DNA of 64,000 nt from Humulus lupulus (GCF_963169125.1 NC_084795.1:187276214-187340213); one strand, 5' to 3'. Positions 32,219 to 44,734 are shown, counted from the stretch's first letter. Translations and numbers: made by a program. Notes: generated by a model not told the origin, from the letters alone.

Positions 32219-33876
32219 AGATCAGGGAGTCATCGGTCGGGCAGTAAAAGGACTCCACCTAGGCAGGATCAGACCAAGACTCCTCGAGATAAGAGGACTT
32301 CACAATTCAAAGATGGGCATGGTCGTGATGAGGTTGTTAGTCACGACAACGACCAGTCAAAGGAAAAGGAGGGCAACGACCAATAAGGAGGAAAATACTG
32401 CCCGGGACGTATGGAGAGGCCTCCATTGCACCCTGGCCAACAGCGTAGTGGGAGAGAGCGAGTCCCACATAATAAGCCCTCTAAAAAATTGAAAAGTACT
32501 TGTTCGATCGGGCAGGAGAGCATGCTTCCGGGAAGGATCTAAGGGACGTTATCGCCAACAAGAGGAGCACCGTCCCGATCGAAGTACAAAATCTGAATCG
32601 CCCTGGTAGTCAAGTAGAAATACTTGATGACAATGCACCAGATGGTAACGCTCGACAAGGCGGTCAAGACCTTGGAACTTCGTCAGTTGCACCAGCCATC
32701 CAAGCCCAACTTGACATGCTAACAGTTGTCGTGCAAGGTTTGTCAAAACGACCTTCCGGGACATATGCGATATACCACTGGAGTGGTAGCCCATTTTGTG
32801 CCCGGATTAGAGCAGCCCAGCCGCCGGCAAAATATAAAGCATCGGTTCTGCCAGTATATACAGAAAAGGCAGATCCCATCAGACATGTTGGGAAATTTGA
32901 GGACCAGATGGAATTGCTCGGAGTAAGTGACGATTATCGGTGTAGAGTTTTCCCAACTACATTGTCGAATACTGCTCAGGAATGGTATTGGAAGTTTAAG
33001 CCGAACTCCATTACCTCTTGGGAAACATTCAAGAAGGAGTTTTGTAGACAATTCAACACTTCCCGGACTCCACCAGTTTATACCAACCACTTGGCAGATA
33101 TCAAACAAGGAAAAGATGAGTCTTTAAAGAGTTATATACAGAGATTCATGAGAGAAGCCAATAGAGCAACTGCTATAGGAGACGAGAGGAAGATGGTTGC
33201 CATATCCGCTGGGATAACTTATCGGAGCCCTTTGTGGGACAATATACATAGAAATCTAATTTCAACACTTCAACAATTTCTTGACCGAGCAGACAAGTAT
33301 ATGAAATTGGATGATGCAATCGAGAAAGAGGAGAATGGCATAAACAATCCGGGCGGATCAACTGACTCTCCTAAGAATGGTGGAAAGAAACGTGGAAATA
33401 ATGGGTCTGACCACCATGAGGAAAAGAAAGCAAAGTTGAGTTCAAACGAAAAGCCAACCAAGTATGAGCCTCAGTTCACTAATTACACCACTCTCTTGAC
33501 CACTCGAGCGAAAATATATCTTGCTAGTCATGAAGAGGTTCCCTACAAGAAACCTCCACCCATCAGGAAAGAGATGAGGAAGAGAGATATGAATAAGTTT
33601 TGTCGTTTCCATGGAGATTACGGTCATGACACAAATGATTGTAATCACCTCAAGGACGAGACAGAATTTCTTCTCCGGTCAGGCAAGTTGAGAAAGTACC
33701 GGGCAGAGACACCCCAAGGAGAAGGAGGCAGCAACAATCCTTGTTTCAAACGACAAAGATCTCCACCCTTGCAGCCCGGGCCTGTGGACTTTACCTTAGA
33801 CACTATTTGTGGGGGTCCACACTTGGCTGAGGATAGTAACGAAGCAAGTGAGAGGTATGCTGAGCGGGAGTGCTAG
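32219..33876 (+). CDS. V gag, 5'-truncated, with a long intact frame
   Basis: A 458-codon open frame runs from 32500 to 33876; gag-like sequence extends left to 32219 in shifted frames. It contains the Tat capsid region (KQGKDESLKSYIQRFMREA at about 33110), the basic linker and the knuckle-like CRFHGDYGHDTNDC (about 33600) with NHLKDETEFLL. It ends just past VDFTLDTICGGPH, the start of the protease segment, at a TAG. Gag binds and packages element RNA. Of the three Tat gags here, this is the only one free of stops over its core. The true start is lost, so expression from this copy is doubtful. Confidence 0.82.
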
Positions 33877-35882
33877 GGATCAGGAGCCACTGGAACGGCG
33901 GGCGTCTGTGAATATATTATTTCTAAATACCGCTTTCAGAGTGGTAGTTTAATTTCAAGTTGTTTAACTTGTTATTTAAATTTGGTTTATGAGCTGGTTA
34001 TTTGCTGACCAGTCATCTATTTTTGAACATTTTTTGTTGTTTAAGACTCGTTATTAGACACATATTGTCCTTTTTTAATTTACGAGTAATAAAAGAGATT
34101 ACGCGCAGCGTGGTCGATTCTTGCTATAAATGTGCATGTTTGTTAATTATTCGAACAGTGTTCAACTGGTCAGTAAAATCAGATAGTGTTAAACTGGTCG
34201 ACACGTTCAAGTAGTGTTCAACTTCTCGAATATTTTCAATATATTCTATGTGTTTCACAAGTAATTAACTGCTCGAACAGATTCAGTCAAGTTGCAAGTG
34301 ACTAAGGATCTTACAACCATCGATCATTTGGGGGGCACATGGGGTATACTTTATATAATTTAACACAGGCAATAAGAGCACGAGTTAAGATGTCTATTTT
34401 TAGGCTGACTTGTAAGTTTTCAAAGTCCAAAGAGGCCATTAAGCTAACTTGTTTGAAAAAGCTTAAGCAACTTGAATTTTTTTTTAACATTTCAAGTTAG
34501 AAACAGATATTCGTGTGACAATAAACATTGTGCTCATAAAATGTTAGAGCAATAAGAGTGTGAGAAAGTGTACTTAGTATGGACTTATGAAATGTCTAGA
34601 TTTTCTATAGTTAGAAAACTAAGTACTCATGCGAAAATATAAGGCATACATCAGAGTGACTTTACTATTCACAAAAAAACTTATGACTTTTTAAGTCTAA
34701 AAGGACTTATAATGTTTCAAGTTAGCAAAGAAAAGTAAAGTATAAATGCCAATAGCTCGGATGTATGAGAAAAATATCAAAGTTGCTAAGCAACAATTGT
34801 TTTCACAAGAAAAAAGAGTAAACTACTGGCAGGTACATAGTTTAGCTGATCAGGTGCAAAGTTTTCCTGGTCGGGAGAGCAGATACAAGTTCCCTAGTCA
34901 GCTGATCATATATCACTGGTCAGGTAGTCTATTGTTGAGCATGACTAACAGCGATGAGTCCCTGGAATGAATCAAACAAACACGAACAAATGAATGCAAA
35001 GCAAATACTACATAGTGAAAAAATGTCTTTCAGAAAAGAAGTCAATTTTTCCCCAAGATTGATTGAGAGAAATCAATCTCTCAAAATAATTTTGGGAGAT
35101 TCGAACAAGATGCTTTGATGGTTTTTGGTGGGGTAAGTTTTAGGCATAGGCTTAAGTGACTATGCCATATGCCCGAGCGAATGTCGAGTGTGCCTAAGCA
35201 GACCTGCGCGCGCGTCCGAAGGTTGGTGTCCGAGCAGCTGGGGGGCTGTGTCTGATTGGTTGGCTGCGTGTCCGAGCAGCTGGGGCTGCATCCGATCGGA
35301 TGGGGCGTGTCCGAGCAGCGAGGCGTGCATCTGAAAGGTGGTGCCCTGGCGTCCAAGCGGAAGGTGAGGGTGCGTCCGAGCGGCTAGCATGAGTGTCCGA
35401 ACAACCTGGAGGGTGCGTCCGAGCAGTTGGCGTCTGCATCCGAGCAGATGGTGCTGCATCCGAGCGGCTTAAGTCAGCGTCCGAGCAATCTGATAAGCAT
35501 CCGAGTGGTTTGCATGGAGTTTCCGAGCACCTTGGGAGAAGAATGTACAAGTGTCCGAGTGGTTAGAAGAGGATAATTGGTCTGCCATACACATGCACTT
35601 CCAATAAGCTATTTCCGAGGAGTTAGGTTATCCTACTAATCATGTACGAATATGAGTGCCAAAAATAGTAACTGATTGGCTAGAGGATTCCAAGGCGACA
35701 ACAAATCTCAAGAGCATGGGGCACAAACATGTTTTCCTACTCATGGGATACTACAACAAGAACAAAAAATAGAATTTGAAGAAATCAAAAGACAAGTTCA
35801 ATCGTGGGTTTACATGAAAATTTTTGCTAGAAGAAAAGTTTATCATACGAGTAAATCATATAATAAACTTGGGGGGGGCAGA
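33877..35882. other. V 3' untranslated region and polypurine tract
   Basis: 33900-34760 is collinear with 27385-28270 of W; the antisense gene that W has next is missing. 34760-35160 shows nothing recognisable. The tandem array at 35160-35570 has its own entry. 35574-35870 is unassigned. The polypurine tract CTTGGGGGGGGCAGA-like stretch (35868-35882) precedes the LTR. Confidence 0.68.
35160..35570 (+). repeat. Degenerate GC-rich array of TCCGAGCAGNTGG-like units
   Basis: About 18 units with starts 20-30 bases apart, each close to GCATCCGAGCAGCTGG. Overlapping frames (35160-35550) encode repeats of arginine, threonine and proline on the minus strand; these follow from the array and match no protein. 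Confidence 0.8.
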
Positions 35883-36976
35883 TGTTATCCCCAAAATTTC
35901 AGCTTGATGACGTGGCAATCAGAAGTGACAAGTGGCAGTGCATGGTCAGTAAAAGGCACATTAATAGTCAATAAATGTGTTGGCTCTTCGGAGTTGTGAT
36001 AAAGTGATCTCACCGATCTGATAGAATTTTTTTCCGACCGGTGAAGATTTTTGACTGACCAGTCAAGTTTCATGCTAGACCAGAGATGTGCCATGTTAGA
36101 CCAGAGATGTAACATGTTAGACCAGAGAAGTGTCATGACCGACCAGTCAGGTGTTTGTGCGACCAGTTAGGTGCTTGTCCGACCAATCAGGTGTTTGTCC
36201 GACCAGTCAGGTGCTTGTCCGACCAGTTAGGTGCTTGTCCGACCAGTCAGGTGTTTTTCCGACCAGTCAGGTGCTTGTCCGACCAGTCAGGTGCTTGTCC
36301 GACCAGTCAGGTGTTTGTCCAACCAGTCAAGTGTTTGGCTGACCAGTCACTTGTCTTGGCCGACCAGTGAGGGTTTGGGCGACCGGTGAAGTGTTTTGGC
36401 TCTCCAGTTTTCCTTCTGGGAGTGATGTGGACCGACTAAACAGATCATTGCTATGCAAGAGATCCCAATAACAGCTTCAGCTAGAATCGGTCATACCTAC
36501 GCGGGAATCTATCATATTATCCCAAGGAGTTGCATATTGTTGTATTTTAAATATTATTATTAATTAAATATTGTTAGAATAACAGAAAGGACCCGGTCAA
36601 AGGGAATATCTGATGTACAATCCATGAGCCTGTAACTAAATGGCTCATGGTATCATTTTAGGGATCTGATCTTTTGAGACGGAGAAAAACTCTCTATTTT
36701 GGATACTTGGTGACTGTTACTTAGGTATTCTTGGGGCATTTTCTAAGTGAGTTTAGAGAGAGAAACTATGTATTTTCCTACTTACACTTAAGAAACTCAG
36801 TTGGCTCAAGTTCATCTGATCTTAAGTGTAGGATATATAATGCAACTCCGAGTGGACAATAAATTACCAATAAATTGGGGCCGAACCACTATAAAATTAT
36901 CTATGTCGTATCTTTCTCTTGAAGGATCATTGTAGTTTTGATGTCTACTCGTCGTTGGCCAAAATCGTGGTCAACA
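35883..36976 (+). repeat. 3' LTR of V
   Basis: 1094 bp, starts TGTTATCCCC, ends GTGGTCAACA. It shares its 20-bp array (36130-36400) and its end with the W LTR, but has an extra 5' part and no TATAAATA at the matching place. It is a different subfamily from W. Confidence 0.88.
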
Positions 36977-37169
36977 TCTTGGAATTCCCTTGGGTATGTT
37001 ATCTCCCAACGATGGTGAGCAGTTAATTACAGTGATCGTGGTCTGCTGTGGGATCGTGGTTTGTTCCATAGGCGGGAAAATGTACAGTTAGATTTTTTAT
37101 TATTGTGCTGTCAGCAGTGGAGAAAAAAGTTTATTATGTGAGTATATCATATAATAAACTTGGGGGGAA
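36977..37169 (+). other. Remaining W tail with polypurine tract
   Basis: About 190 bp of W between V and the 3' LTR. It ends in AAACTTGGGGGGAA (37156-37169), the polypurine tract. Confidence 0.75.
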
Positions 37170-38067
37170 TGTTATCCCCAAAATTTGAAAACGATAATGT
37201 GGCAATAGAAGTGACAAATGGCAAGGAATGACTGGGTGATCTGGCTTAGTAGTGATCCGGTAGACCGGTGAAGATTTTTGACTGACCAGTCAAGTGTCAT
37301 GACCGACCACTCATGTGCTTGACCAACCAGTCATGCGCTTGACGAACCAGTCATGTGCTTGTCCGGCCAGTCAGGTGCTTGTCCGGCCAATCAGGTGCTT
37401 GTCCGACCAGTCAGGTGCTTGTCTGACCGGTTAGGTGAATGTCCGACCAGTCAAGTGTTTGGCTGACCGGACATGTGTTTGGCCGGCCAGTCACTTGTCT
37501 TGGCCGACCAGTGAGGGTATGGCCGACCAGTGAATTTTTTTGACCCTTCAGTTTTCCTTCTGGGTGTGATGTGGACCGACTAAACAGAACAGTGCAATGT
37601 AAAAGATCCCAGTAACGGCATCAGCAAGAATCGGTCATACCGGCGCGGGAATCTCTCATTGAATCCCAAAGAATCGCATATTGTTGTATTTTAGATATTA
37701 TTATTAATTAAATATTGAAAAAATAATAGAAAGATCCTGATTATGAAGGACTGCATTTGTACAATCCTGGGCTTATAAATACAAAGCTCATGGCATCATA
37801 GAGAGGATTTGGATTCTAACTTTCCTAAGAGAGCATATGTATCTTGAGAGAAATATTGTATTCTTTTCATCTGCACTAAAGAAACTCAGTTGATTCAGGT
37901 TCATCTGATCTTGAGTGTAGATTCATAATCATAACTATAAGTGGACTAGGCTATTACCAACACATTGGGGCTGAACCACTATAAAAATTGTCTGTGTCGT
38001 ATTTTTCTCTTGAAGGTTTTTTGTCGTTTTGACGTCTACACATCTTTGGCCAAAAAGGCAGTCAACA
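37170..38067 (+). repeat. 3' LTR of W
   Basis: 898 bp; starts TGTTATCCCC and ends GCAGTCAACA. It carries the 20-bp array (37285-37530) and an intact TATAAATA. Confidence 0.92.
37774..37781 (+). promoter_or_regulatory. TATA box in the W 3' LTR
   Basis: TATAAATA in a conserved LTR context (GGGCTTATAAATACAAAG). The 5' LTR has lost two bases here. It is the likely core promoter of the family, with transcription starting about 30 bp downstream. Confidence 0.6.
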
Positions 38068-38077
38068 CGTGGCTACT

Positions 38078-40308
38078 TGTAACGACCCAAATTCGCTAAT
38101 AAGGCTTAAGGGCCTTGATTAGTGTGCCAGGAGGGCAGGTTGGGATTTATGTGTGATTTTATGAATTAAATGCATGATTATGATTTAAAGCATGTTATTT
38201 GGCTATTTGTTTAACTGAGATGCATGGCTATGTTTACTAGTATGCATGTAGGCCCGGATCGTGTTAGAAGGGCATAATTGTAATGTTGGCCATGTTGGGC
38301 ATAACTGTATTGATATGTGATAACTGTATTCTGTGAATTGTACCACGTGGGTGTGGTTGTATTATTGTGATGCACGTGCCGAGACGGTTCTAGAGAGCTC
38401 GTTAACTCAAGAGTCACAACGGGATTTCTATACCCGGCTCGGGAGGAGCCTAGGGGTACCTCGGGAATTTTATGGTTAAGTTGAGATTTAGTGGGTAATG
38501 GTTATTGGAGATTTAGTAACCTGGGTAACCATTAGTTACTGCTGAGAGTAACAAGTTTTAGAAAGAAAATGGTAGAAATGAAATAGAAATGAAAAGACTT
38601 AAGTACCCTTGAGGTTTAGGTGGGAAAGGATAGGCAAGGAGGGGCAAAATGGTCATTTGGTTGGGAATTAGATAAATGGCAGCTGGTTTTATGGGGTACA
38701 CGGTTTGGGGCTTAACCATTTTGGTCTTGATAGTGTTTGAAGAGAAGAGAAAAGAGAGGGAAAAGCTAGGGCATGAGGAAGAAGAAGAAGAAGAAGAGAA
38801 GGAGAAGTTGGAGACCTAGGAGATGAAGGAAGCTTAGGGATGGATTCTCCATATCAGGTAAGGAATTTTATACACATTTAAGGCTTGATTATGTTATGGG
38901 TTAAGAATTTGAGCATGGGTTAAGTTTGATGTTTGAGTTTTTATTTTTTTCTGAAATTGAAATCAAGGATGTGGATTTTGGGGATTTGATTGGGTGTTTA
39001 GATGTTTTGGTGATGTTTATGGGTTGTTGGATGGTTTATTTGGAGTCTTGAGTTGGTTTTGGGGCTTGGGTGTGAGTTTGGGTTGATTTGGTAAGGTTTT
39101 AGCTCGGAGAAAACGCAGGAGAAAACCCAGAATTCTGGGTCTGCGAAGGCGTGCCGCGACACAGGTTTTTCGTGCCGCGGCAAGGGAGCCTCTGACTGAT
39201 GGGTGCCGCGGCACAAGGATGTGGTGCCGCGGCACAAGGCTAATTTCAGGGCATTATTTTTAGGCAATTTTAGGCCTTTGCTCCGGGGGTTCGGGGGATG
39301 CCTCCGGGGTGTTGTTCTAAGGTTTTAGGGGTCCCGAGAGTGCGGGATTGGTCCCGGAAAGTGGTTTTGGGTTGATTAGTAATGAGGGATGTTTCTTGTG
39401 TGTTGTGACTAGGTTCTTTGAGAGGCTCGTGCTAGAGGACCGTGCTCGCGGCTTTAGTGCATCAGGAGGTTCGGAATGCAGGTAAGAAAACTATAACACC
39501 CGAGGTTAGGGCATGGTCCCAGATTGTATTATGTGCAAATGTTTAAACTTAAATGAATCATGATGTGTGTGAATGATTATTTCGAATGTACTATATGTGT
39601 GATTATGATGAAATGAGCGGCCGTGGGCCGAGTACGGCGTAGGCCGGGGCGGCCGTGGGCCGAGTACGGCGTAAGCCGGGGCGGCCGTGGGCCGAAAGTA
39701 ACACCTAGCACATGGGATGCTATATTCAGGGTGGGACCCAAGGGATACATGAGTTATCCTCGCGGTGAGAACCGATACCCCAGGCTTCGGTAAGGCTCTG
39801 GGGCGGCTTGGCCGTGTTTGCTTAATCTAATGATTGACTTGTTTATTGTGGATTATCTGTTATGATAAACTGTATACATTGCATATGTTATGTCCTGCAT
39901 GAGTTTTCTTGCTGGGCTTCGGCTCACGGGTGCTCTGTGTTGCAGGTAAGGGCAATGACTGAGTCAACCAACCATGAGTACGGAGAGCGTGAAGCGACGT
40001 GTACATGTTTGGCCTACCCGACTGCTTTGGTTGGGGGTTTATTCGAAAATGGCTGTAATAATCTATAATTTTATAATTTCTCAAACTGTAACCTTATTTC
40101 AAGATGTAATTAGTTTTCAAACCTTATTTTGGGATCCCAACTGTTTAATAATAGAAGTTTTGATGAAACGATGCATTTTCAAAGATTACAGTCTTAACTT
40201 TTAATTAGTCACACTTTTGTTTCAAAAACCTCGGTTAGCGAGTTCATTGCACACTGTTTTGTCTTAAAAACTCACTTAGTAACGGCTCTAAGGAAGTAGG
40301 GCGTTACA
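38078..40308 (+). repeat. 5' LTR of Z
   Basis: Starts TGTAACGACCC and ends GGGCGTTACA. Notable parts are an AAG run (about 38778), palindromic GTGCCGCGGCAC motifs at about 39160-39240, and a 32-bp GC-rich repeat (39618-39694). Its small frames recur in the 3' LTR and are not genes. Confidence 0.93.
39618..39694 (+). repeat. 32-bp GC-rich repeat in the Z LTR (two and a half copies)
   Basis: The unit begins CGGCCGTGGGCCGAGTACGG and repeats after 32 bp. It is duplicated in the 3' LTR at 46289-46365. Confidence 0.85.
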
Positions 40309-40311
40309 ACT

Positions 40312-40323
40312 TGGTATCAGAGC
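40312..40323 (+). other. Primer-binding site of Z
   Basis: TGGTATCAGAGC, 3 bases past the LTR end; matches initiator tRNA-Met as in Y. Confidence 0.9.
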
Positions 40324-43300
40324 GAGCCAAGGTTTATTGGTTCTGGAGATCGACCGAACATGTACGCTCGCTGTCAGTGACAAGCTCGACTCAGGGTTGG
40401 TTGGTATGAATGATTGACATGTTTGAATATATGTTTGAATGCCCTGTTTGCCTGCTTATTTATATGGAGCATAAGGAATGAGATGACATATGCATGAGAT
40501 ACTGATAGGGCCTGGCCCTTGACTGTTGCATGTTGAGATTAATGTGTGCTGAATAACATTATTATGCATGTGGATGAAAATTGGCATAATGGTTCGCATA
40601 TTGAGCGTATGTGGTTAGTTTTCTGAATTAAATTCATATGTTATATCTGTTTACTGGCTTGTATGAAGCATGATGAGTGTGGATACACTTAGTGGTGATA
40701 GAGATTTGGTAAGCTATATGTATATCATGGTGGACTTGACCTAGTATATGCTTGGGTGTGCATTATACCTGTGGATATTTGGACCTAGTGGTGGTTTGGT
40801 TCAGAGTAGGAACCCCAGAGTTCAGGTGTTGGGTCAGTTTTGACAGGTGGAATTGTGTTGTTGGTTCCTAGAAGGGTTTGGGGACCTGATATTGTGTTGA
40901 AAAGGGGGTTTTAGATATAAGTTGGAGTTGAAATCTCCAGTTACCCCTGAGTGTAGCAGCAGAGGGTCACTAGTGTGTGGGTAGCTGTGGAGTTGTTAGT
41001 TGAGACGGGATAGAAGAGCAGCAGATTTCTCTGGGGAAATAGCTGATTTCGATGTTTTAACAGTAAGGTGGCCAGTGTTGGTCTACTGTGAGGTATGGAC
41101 AGATAAGGGTATTACATGAAAGGCTTAAAGGGTGTTAACCTCGGGTTTTGAGGAGAGTTCGAGTTGACAAGGAATTTATCAATAGATGAGCAGAGTTAAT
41201 CCCACCCTTGGTTAAGAGGATGAGAGATCCTGATTAGAGGGTTGTGTTAAACATTGAGGCAGGGAGATGCCTGGATTTGGTACTCGGGCGGAGGTACTGG
41301 CTTAATGGGTTGGAAAGAACCTAGTTGATGAATGGTTAGAAGAGATTTTAAAGACATGATTAGAACCGTGGAGACGGGCAAATGTGTGAGTCTGGTTTGG
41401 ACTGTTAGGGGTAACAACAGCGTAGATCAATGGGTTTGGTGATTTGGATAGTTCATTTCGGAAATTTATACAGATGGATGTATCTGGGATTGGTGGCGAC
41501 CCATTTAAGGGCATGAGATCTGAAATAGCCTAAGGCATTTGGGCTGCTTTGAGGAAAGAGTTTTTGTCTGCATGTGGATGGCGGAGAGGGCCATATTGTT
41601 TGAGGAACTGATGGTTGATGTATAGAGCATGAGTGCTAGAGCCGCAAGGGCGGTGCTTCCTTTGATGGAATTAGTGAAGATAGATTCGTGATAATCAAGT
41701 TGAAAGAACCCCGGATAATGTTGTGGCTTTTGGATTGCCAAGAAAAAGGGGAAAAGTCTGACTGATAAGACGGTACTTTTGTTGATAGAACGCAGCGAGG
41801 TCGGATTCTCGATTGTTGAGATAGAAGGACCCCAGACAGTGCTTGGGCACCTAATTTGAGATTTGAAAGTAGCCTGATTGAAAAGGTAGATATCGAGATG
41901 GCGACAGGAACCAGGAGGTTAATTGGTATGCATATGAGGAAGAGGATGCCACCTGAGAGGAGGTCAGGTGAGGGCATGACTTCTACATAGAATGACTCGA
42001 GATGTTGGGATGGATTTCCCATGGTGAGGGAACGGAGAACCAGAGTGCAGCGATACATTCAAAGTTCGAGGCCGAGTCCTCAAGGGTGAGTATGTATCTG
42101 ACGAGCTTATGCTTTGGTCATGTAGCGAACTGGAAGGATTCGGTGTTGCGAATGCTCCGAGAGGGTGATGGACATAGAGAGGGTGCCTCTATGGTGCCAT
42201 TCGAGAGGCTGAGGACAGTGATACTTATTGAGAAGGAATTAGAAACTCTGGCAGATGGATTGTTGAGGATGTCATCTGGAGTACGTAAAGGAGACGGAGC
42301 TGATCAGTGGGAAAATTATGTGGGTATGCAAAGGAAGATTTAGGGAATACTTCAAGGTCAGACTACGAATAGGATTGGTATAGGGAATGTTGTAAAAGAC
42401 GGTTTTGGACGACAGAAAGTCCATCGAAGCAATTGAAGGAATCTGAGCCTGGTGTAGCCAGTGTGTTATACTGCGGGGATTGTTGGCATCGTCGGGTTTG
42501 AACGAAAAGTACAATGTTGGGTACCAGTGGGGACGATGTCTCCAAGAGTTGATCTACGACCTGGTTATTGCCAGTTGGAAACCAAGGATAGAGACATTTC
42601 GGAAAATTTTCTATTCTGCACCGGGTTGGGAGTGAGGAGTTGGTAACAAAGATTCTAGAATGGTTCAAGCTACAGCAGCACAGGTAAGTTCTTTAGGCTG
42701 AGAATGCGTGAACGGTATGGGTAAGTCCCTTCAAGCTCACGAGCAGTACATGTGGATTACTCCCAGACGGAAATGGTGAGCAATGATTATGCGAAAGACG
42801 TTTGTACCCAGAAGGCAGAGTCTCAGGTAAGGTTCTACGGATTGTTGGTTGAGCGTCGTCAGGAGTACTAAGATTAGAGCTACAAGGAGGAAGGACAGGT
42901 AAGAGAAGAATTGATCTGAAGCTGCAAAGAAGCTAATGAAGAACGTTCGAAGAATTGAAGGCATAACAAGACTGGTAAGCGCGTCATCTACTGCACGAGC
43001 ATCTCCGGGAGACAACTACATCAGAGACGAGGGGAACAGTAAACTCGAGGTTAGACGGACTGAGTGGTATCAAATCAGAAAGAAATTCAGAAGACAAGGT
43101 GTGATTGTTTAGTATCTGCTAATGCGGGAGTATGCGTGTGATTTGGTTAAGTAAAGAGTGATTTCATAAAGGACCTGATCCATGGTAGGGTTATGGAAAT
43201 GTGGGAGTGCATCACGGATTGTGCACGCCCAGGCGCAGTTGGCGCGAGGGTGGATCGAACCTTGCGGGAGGCGAAAGAATGGATCATGGTTGATACACTT

Positions 43301-44734
43301 GGAACGTTAAGTCGATTGTTGTGTATGGCATAAGGTACTTGAGTTTTGGGTATTAGTAAGAAGGTTAACGTTGAGGCCCAGTTGTGGTGAAAAGTAACAG
43401 ACTGATGATCAGTGTTTGAGTTCTCGATTGGACGAGGGGAAATTTAATTGGAGGCGGAACTCCTAGCGGTAAGGCGCGTGTCAGTCGGGGAATAGCGCCA
43501 TAGATGGTATTGGGGTGGTCAAAGCAACGAATGAGATTGGCATGATGTTAATAGGTAAGGGTTAGCTGGTGAGCGTCACTGAGCTATGGAATCCGAAGTG
43601 TTGACTTGAGTTGAAACAGGGAAGGACCCTGTCATGGTGGTACAGTAGGATACCAGGATCGAGTGAAGGATCCAGGTAGGATATGGTTTTGAATGAGGAT
43701 TCTGAATGGACATCATTCTACCTCCTAGGGTACGTTGCACCGGGAGGGTTGAGCGGGTGATAGAGTTTAGGTGATGTGGTAGTGTATCATGGGAATAGAC
43801 CACATTAGACCTTAAGTAAGGTATTTGGACATGAAAAGTTTAACTCGGTTGTTTGAGTTAATGTTGGTTGGGTCGAGTGAACTGGCTTCAGGACGGAGCG
43901 TCGATGATATCGAATTGAGACCCTTTAGTAGTTTAAATTTTGGAATGGACTTAGAGAACGAAAAGAACAGAGTGGGAACCTGGAATTATCAATTGATTGC
44001 AAGTGGAATAGCAGCCTGAAAGTTATCAGAAATCCTAAAGAATTGAGCGCTAAGTAGGCGGATACTGGAGGTATTAAGGGAAGCGTAATCCCTGATGAGT
44101 TAGTCGTGGTAGCAGTTGCTGGTGTCTGGTTAATGAAACACGACATAGGACATGGTAAGAGGTAAAGGTTAGTGAATACTACGTTTTGGCATTGGTTCAG
44201 AGTGAAAGCCAGACAAGTGGTTGGAATTGTTAAGGCAAGAGTGTCTGCCTATTTGAAAGGATAAAGAGCTTGTGAATGGTTAAATTATGAGGAAATAAAG
44301 CTCCGGAAGGAAAGAGTTGCATCTCTGCGTAATAACAGACGAGGATCTGCGAGGCGTTCAAAGAAAGAAGGGAGAGTTCTGACCCTTGATTCAACATAAA
44401 ATTTTGAAGTTGTACTAGGTGTTAGGCCAGCGGGGCCTACAAGCTGATCCCACCTAGTAGAGGTGATGACGTTTGAGTATCTATGGAATCAGGAATAAGA
44501 CAATGAATTGGTCATTGTAATCTAGGCAGACCCTGGGCTTCGGCAGGGTTGCGGTGTTAAAGAGGGGCTATCGAGAGTATGGCTATTAGACGAGATCTTG
44601 CGAGCCAAGATTGTTACTCCAGTAAGAGTGTTGTTGAAAAGTAAAGTAAAGGCGGTGGACGTTGGAAGTTATGGTCAGAACTGCGGGTTTGTTGACTGAT
44701 GTGTTTGGATAAATTTCGAGGACGAAATTTTTAT
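40324..44734 (+). pseudogene. Z interior: decayed gag-pol remnant
   Basis: The leader (40324 to about 40600) resembles that of Y. The only coding trace I can place is an RT remnant at about 42545-42630 (VDLRPGYCQLETKDRDIS, compare [19 protein letters not shown]). I cannot recognise gag, protease, RNase H or integrase, and every frame is short. The TTTCGAGGACGAAAT pol-end marker is kept at about 44711, beside the polypurine tract. The region looks like old gag-pol eroded beyond recognition yet amplified with functional LTRs. Confidence 0.72.

Larger units (their letters stand above)
31751..36976 (+). mobile_element. Element V: gag-only Tat-type derivative nested in W
   Basis: The 3' LTR (35883-36976) is related to the W LTR. 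The 5' LTR is a truncated piece (31751-32218). Between them is a gag ORF, then a direct jump to sequence matching W just after integrase (W 27385). Protease, RT, both RNases H, integrase and the antisense gene are absent. Such LTR elements carrying only gag (TR-GAG type) are non-autonomous and need pol from elsewhere. No TSD can be tested because the left end is lost; the right flank is TCTTG. Confidence 0.85.
20224..38067 (+). mobile_element. Element W: Tat/Retand-type retrotransposon inserted in M
   Basis: LTRs at 20224-21099 and 37170-38067 begin TGTTATCCCC and end GTCAACA. Flanks are TGTGG (20219-20223) and CGTGG (38068-38072), a TSD with one C/T difference. Inside are PBS, gag, protease, RT, RNase H, a second RNase H, integrase, an antisense spliced gene on the minus strand, a GC-rich repeat region, polypurine tract and LTR. 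V and a Tekay LTR piece are nested between about 31.27 and 36.98 kb. Without them W is about 12 kb. Several stops make it non-autonomous now. Confidence 0.92.

Noticed and set aside
31977..32492. ORF with repeated SDQSGACPTSQV-type peptide (also 36151-36370)
   Set aside because: It is the three-frame reading of the 20-bp LTR array (20 residues per 60 bp), later running into gag in the wrong frame; no start or constraint supports a protein.
40324..44734. Host gene captured inside Z
   Set aside because: Only short frames are present and the one recognisable trace is an RT remnant; I see no exon-like structure, though a database search could still change this.
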